A stretch of DNA of 7,155 bases, taken from assembly GCA_050945815.1 (NCBI GenBank), contig JBMNTQ010000108.1:1-7155 (forward strand). Reading direction: 5' to 3'. The translations under genes and the position numbers were made by a program. The notes under the pieces were generated by a model. That model did not search any database. It was not told the DNA's origin and saw nothing but the letters and a program-made list of their open reading frames with translations. This document shows positions 5,321 through 7,155 of this stretch, piece by piece (position 1 is the stretch's first letter; the number at the start of each line of letters is the position of its first letter). The DNA is from JBMNTQ01 sp050945815 (GTDB taxonomy: Bacteria; Bacillota; Clostridia; Christensenellales; JBMNTQ01).

Positions 5321-5827
5321 GCAGTCGATTTATTGATCAACGATGAGATCAGGCACAGAGAAGTACGGGTCATTGATAGCAATGGAGAACAGCTTGGGGT
5401 TATGCCGGTAGAAAAGGCCAAGGGCCTAGCGGAGACCGCGGAGCTGGATCTGGTGATGATTTCCCCCAATGCGAAGCCACCGGTGTGTAAAATTATGGAT
5501 TATGGGAAATACCGGTTTGAGCTTTCCAAGAAGGAAAAGGAATCCAGAAAGAATCAAAAGGTGATCAGCATAAAGGAGATCAGGCTGTCCAGTACCATTG
5601 ACGACCATGACGTACAGGTTAAAGCGAAAAACTGCATGAAGTTTTTAAAGGCGGGCGAAAAAGTTAAAGTTAGTCTGCGTTTTCGGGGCCGCCAGATTAG
5701 CCACAGTGAGTTGGGGCTTAAAGTTATGCAGGATTTTTATAAATTGGTGGAGGAGTTGTGCGTTATGGATCGGCCGCCTAAGATGGAGGGCCGCAGCATG
5801 ACTATGATTCTGACGCCGAAGAAATAA
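5318..5827 (+). CDS. infC: Translation initiation factor IF3
   Basis: IF3 binds the 30S subunit, keeps it apart from 50S and checks start codons and initiator tRNA. From the ATA start the product has 169 residues, normal for the family. The N-terminal domain begins LLINDEIRHREVRVID and includes the conserved PNAKPPVCKIMDYGKYRFE block. A lysine-rich linker (KKEKESRKNQK) follows, and then the C-terminal domain with KEIRLSSTIDDHD, FLKAGEKVKVSLRFRGR and ending PPKMEGRSMTMILTPKK. First gene of infC-rpmI-rplT, 26 bases before rpmI. Probable control is by the L20-type leader and, through the rare start codon, by IF3 itself, as known for the AUU start of Escherichia coli infC. A longer form from ATG 5300 or TTG 5282 is less likely. 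Confidence 0.97.
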   Translation: MAVDLLINDEIRHREVRVIDSNGEQLGVMPVEKAKGLAETAELDLVMISPNAKPPVCKIMDYGKYRFELSKKEKESRKNQKVISIKEIRLSSTIDDHDVQVKAKNCMKFLKAGEKVKVSLRFRGRQISHSELGLKVMQDFYKLVEELCVMDRPPKMEGRSMTMILTPKK

Positions 5828-5853
5828 GCCAACAACAGAAGGAGAGGGAGACT

Positions 5854-6051
5854 ATGCCTAAAGTTAAAACCCACCGGGGTGCTGCGAAGAGATTTTCGCT
5901 TACTAAATCTGGGAAAATAAAAAGGGCCAAGGCCTTTAAAAGCCATATCCTGAACAAGAAAAGCGCAAAGCGTAAGCGCAACCTGCGCAAGGGAACCTTT
6001 GTGGACGTGGCGGAAGCCAAAAACATCAAAAGACTGATACCCTATAAATGA
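5854..6051 (+). CDS. rpmI: 50S ribosomal protein L35 (bL35)
   Basis: The 65-residue, strongly basic product begins MPKVKTHRGAAKRF, the L35 signature, and ends NIKRLIPYK. Length is typical of the family. The ATG follows AAGGAG (5839-5844) at nine bases. It is a small structural protein of the large ribosomal subunit. It lies between infC and rplT with gaps of 26 and 27 bases, the classical order of this operon, and should share the leader-controlled transcript. Confidence 0.98.
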   Translation: MPKVKTHRGAAKRFSLTKSGKIKRAKAFKSHILNKKSAKRKRNLRKGTFVDVAEAKNIKRLIPYK

Positions 6052-6078
6052 GCGGAAATTTCTGAGGAGGAATTACAG

Positions 6079-6438
6079 ATGGCAAGAATTAAAAGAGCTG
6101 TGAATGCGGTTAAAAAACGCAGAAAGATATTTAAATTAGCGAAAGGCTATTATGGCGCCAAGAGTAAGCAGTATCGTGCTGCAACGCAGGCTGTTATGAA
6201 GTCTCTGGCATATGCCTATGTGGGGCGGAAACAGCGTAAACGGGATTTTCGCAGGCTGTGGATTACGCGCATCAATGCGGCGGCTCGCCTGGAAGGCCTG
6301 TCCTACAGCAAGCTTATGAACGGATTGCGGCTGGCCAACATCAACATCAACCGCAAGATGCTGGCAGAGTTGGCTGTTCACGATAGCGCTGCTTTCAGGG
6401 CGCTGGTAGACACCGCAAAGCAGCAGTTAACTGCGTAA
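6079..6438 (+). CDS. rplT: 50S ribosomal protein L20 (bL20)
   Basis: The 119-residue basic product begins MARIKRAVNAVKKRRKIFKL and contains the conserved AKGYYGAKSKQYR, RKQRKRDFRRLWITRINAA and GLSYSKLMNGL blocks, the full length expected for L20. A strong GAGGAGG (6064-6070) lies eight bases before the ATG. L20 binds 23S rRNA early in assembly of the large subunit. It is also the known feedback regulator of this operon in other bacteria, by binding the infC leader. A terminator-like hairpin follows at 6457-6499. Confidence 0.98.
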   Translation: MARIKRAVNAVKKRRKIFKLAKGYYGAKSKQYRAATQAVMKSLAYAYVGRKQRKRDFRRLWITRINAAARLEGLSYSKLMNGLRLANININRKMLAELAVHDSAAFRALVDTAKQQLTA

Positions 6439-6456
6439 TAGATGGGAAGCATACGG

Positions 6457-6499
6457 CCGCCGACTTAAAGGGGAAGCCCGATAGAGCCGGCGGTTTTTT
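6457..6499 (+). terminator. Terminator after rplT
   Basis: CCGCCG (6457-6462) pairs with CGGCGG (6488-6493), followed directly by six T (6494-6499). The 25-base loop contains a small inner GGG/CCC pairing. The long loop makes it weaker than the leader terminators, so some readthrough into the downstream methyltransferase gene is likely. Confidence 0.65.
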
Positions 6500-6523
6500 G
6501 CAGGATGCATGGAGAAAAAGGAA

Positions 6524-7155
6524 ATGGGCAAACGGATTGAAAGCGCAAAGAATCCGCTTTTTTCTATGCTGAAGGATTTGCATAGCCGAAAAGGGCGCGA
6601 TTTGGCAGGCCAGTTTTTAGTGGAAGGGCCAAAGATGGTGGCGGAAGCTTGTAAATATGCCGATTGCCGGTATATAATAGTAGCGGACGCTTATGAGGGC
6701 GCTGTGCCATCGGAGACGGACGCTGAGTTGATTTCCCTGCCGGAGAGGCTGTTTGACCGGCTGTGTGATACGAAGTCGCCCCAGGGAATTGCTGCTACGG
6801 TGGCTAGTTCGACGGATGAACCGCCTTGGGGGACGCTGTCGGGGCTGCTTCTTCTGTTGGAACGCGTGCAGGATCCAGGCAATGTGGGCGCTATGATTCG
6901 AACGGCGGATGCGGCGGGGGCTGCTGCTGTTTTTCTGGGAGAGGGCTGTGCAGACCTCTATGCGCCAAAAGTAGTGCGATCAACCATGGGCAGTTTGTTT
7001 CATTTGCCAGTGCTGCGGGATGTGGATATTCTAGCTACCTTGTCGCGTTGCCGCCGGGAAGGCTATGTGATCGTTGCCGGCGATTTGGCAGGCAGCGAGC
7101 GGCTGGATGAAACTGGCGAGAAAACGGCGCTACTGATTGGCAACGAGGGAACAGG
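6524..7155 (+). CDS. TrmH/SpoU-family RNA 2'-O-methyltransferase (partial, runs off the window)
   Basis: The 210 visible residues continue past the edge; family members are usually about 260-270 long. The product should transfer a methyl group from S-adenosylmethionine to a ribose 2'-OH in rRNA or tRNA. The N-terminal part resembles the substrate-binding domain (FLVEGPKMV at 31-39, SPQGIAA at 85-91). The catalytic SPOUT domain has DPGNVG (117-122), RTADAAGA (126-133), KVVRSTMGSLFHLPV (149-163) and IGNEGT (205-210). The last motif that completes the knot lies outside. ATG 6524 is chosen because GGAG (6511-6514) sits nine bases upstream; ATG 6509 in the same frame has a poorer site. In Bacillus the related ysgA lies before pheST, so pheS may follow, which is inference. 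The target nucleotide cannot be told. Confidence 0.92.
   Translation, partial: MGKRIESAKNPLFSMLKDLHSRKGRDLAGQFLVEGPKMVAEACKYADCRYIIVADAYEGAVPSETDAELISLPERLFDRLCDTKSPQGIAATVASSTDEPPWGTLSGLLLLLERVQDPGNVGAMIRTADAAGAAAVFLGEGCADLYAPKVVRSTMGSLFHLPVLRDVDILATLSRCRREGYVIVAGDLAGSERLDETGEKTALLIGNEGT

Overview
The window looks like chromosomal housekeeping DNA from a spore-forming, Gram-positive (Firmicutes/Bacillota) anaerobe of the Clostridia or Negativicutes type. This is inferred from a ytxC homologue next to thrS, a tRNA-sensing T-box leader, an L20-type leader before infC, strong AGGAGG ribosome binding sites, consensus sigma-A promoters and tRNA genes that encode their own CCA end. No genus can be named from the sequence alone.

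Left part (1-755). A plus-strand gene appears to end in the first bases and is followed by a terminator (47-80). Facing it, a minus-strand tRNA operon reads Leu(UAG), Gly(GCC), Gly(UCC), Lys(CUU). It has a perfect-consensus promoter (681-709) and its own terminator (193-227). The 57-base spacer between the last two tRNAs can fold into a stem-loop.

Second part (755-2048). A minus-strand gene encodes a 350-residue protein of unknown function. It has an N-terminal Cys4 zinc-ribbon-like motif and a C-terminal CFI-box (CFITTAAC) domain. The 241-base region between it and the divergent ytxC carries a long imperfect inverted repeat that no gene explains.

Third part (2049-5108). ytxC, a sporulation-associated gene of unclear function, is followed by thrS. 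thrS has its own perfect promoter and a complete threonine T-box riboswitch: stem I with ACC specifier, antiterminator with a UGGA bulge, and terminator. It encodes a full-length threonyl-tRNA synthetase with editing and catalytic zinc ligands intact.

Fourth part (5109-7155). The translation operon infC-rpmI-rplT (IF3, L35, L20) has its own promoter and a structured leader ending in a terminator, as expected for feedback by L20. infC most likely starts at a rare ATA codon, which suggests a second feedback by IF3 itself. After a terminator-like hairpin, a TrmH/SpoU-family RNA methyltransferase gene runs off the end of the window.

The parts share one theme: translation machinery whose expression is set by its own products or substrates (uncharged tRNA-Thr for thrS, L20 and probably IF3 for infC). 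The least explained elements are the CFI-box protein and the inverted repeat beside it. I see no phage, transposon, CRISPR or defence module.
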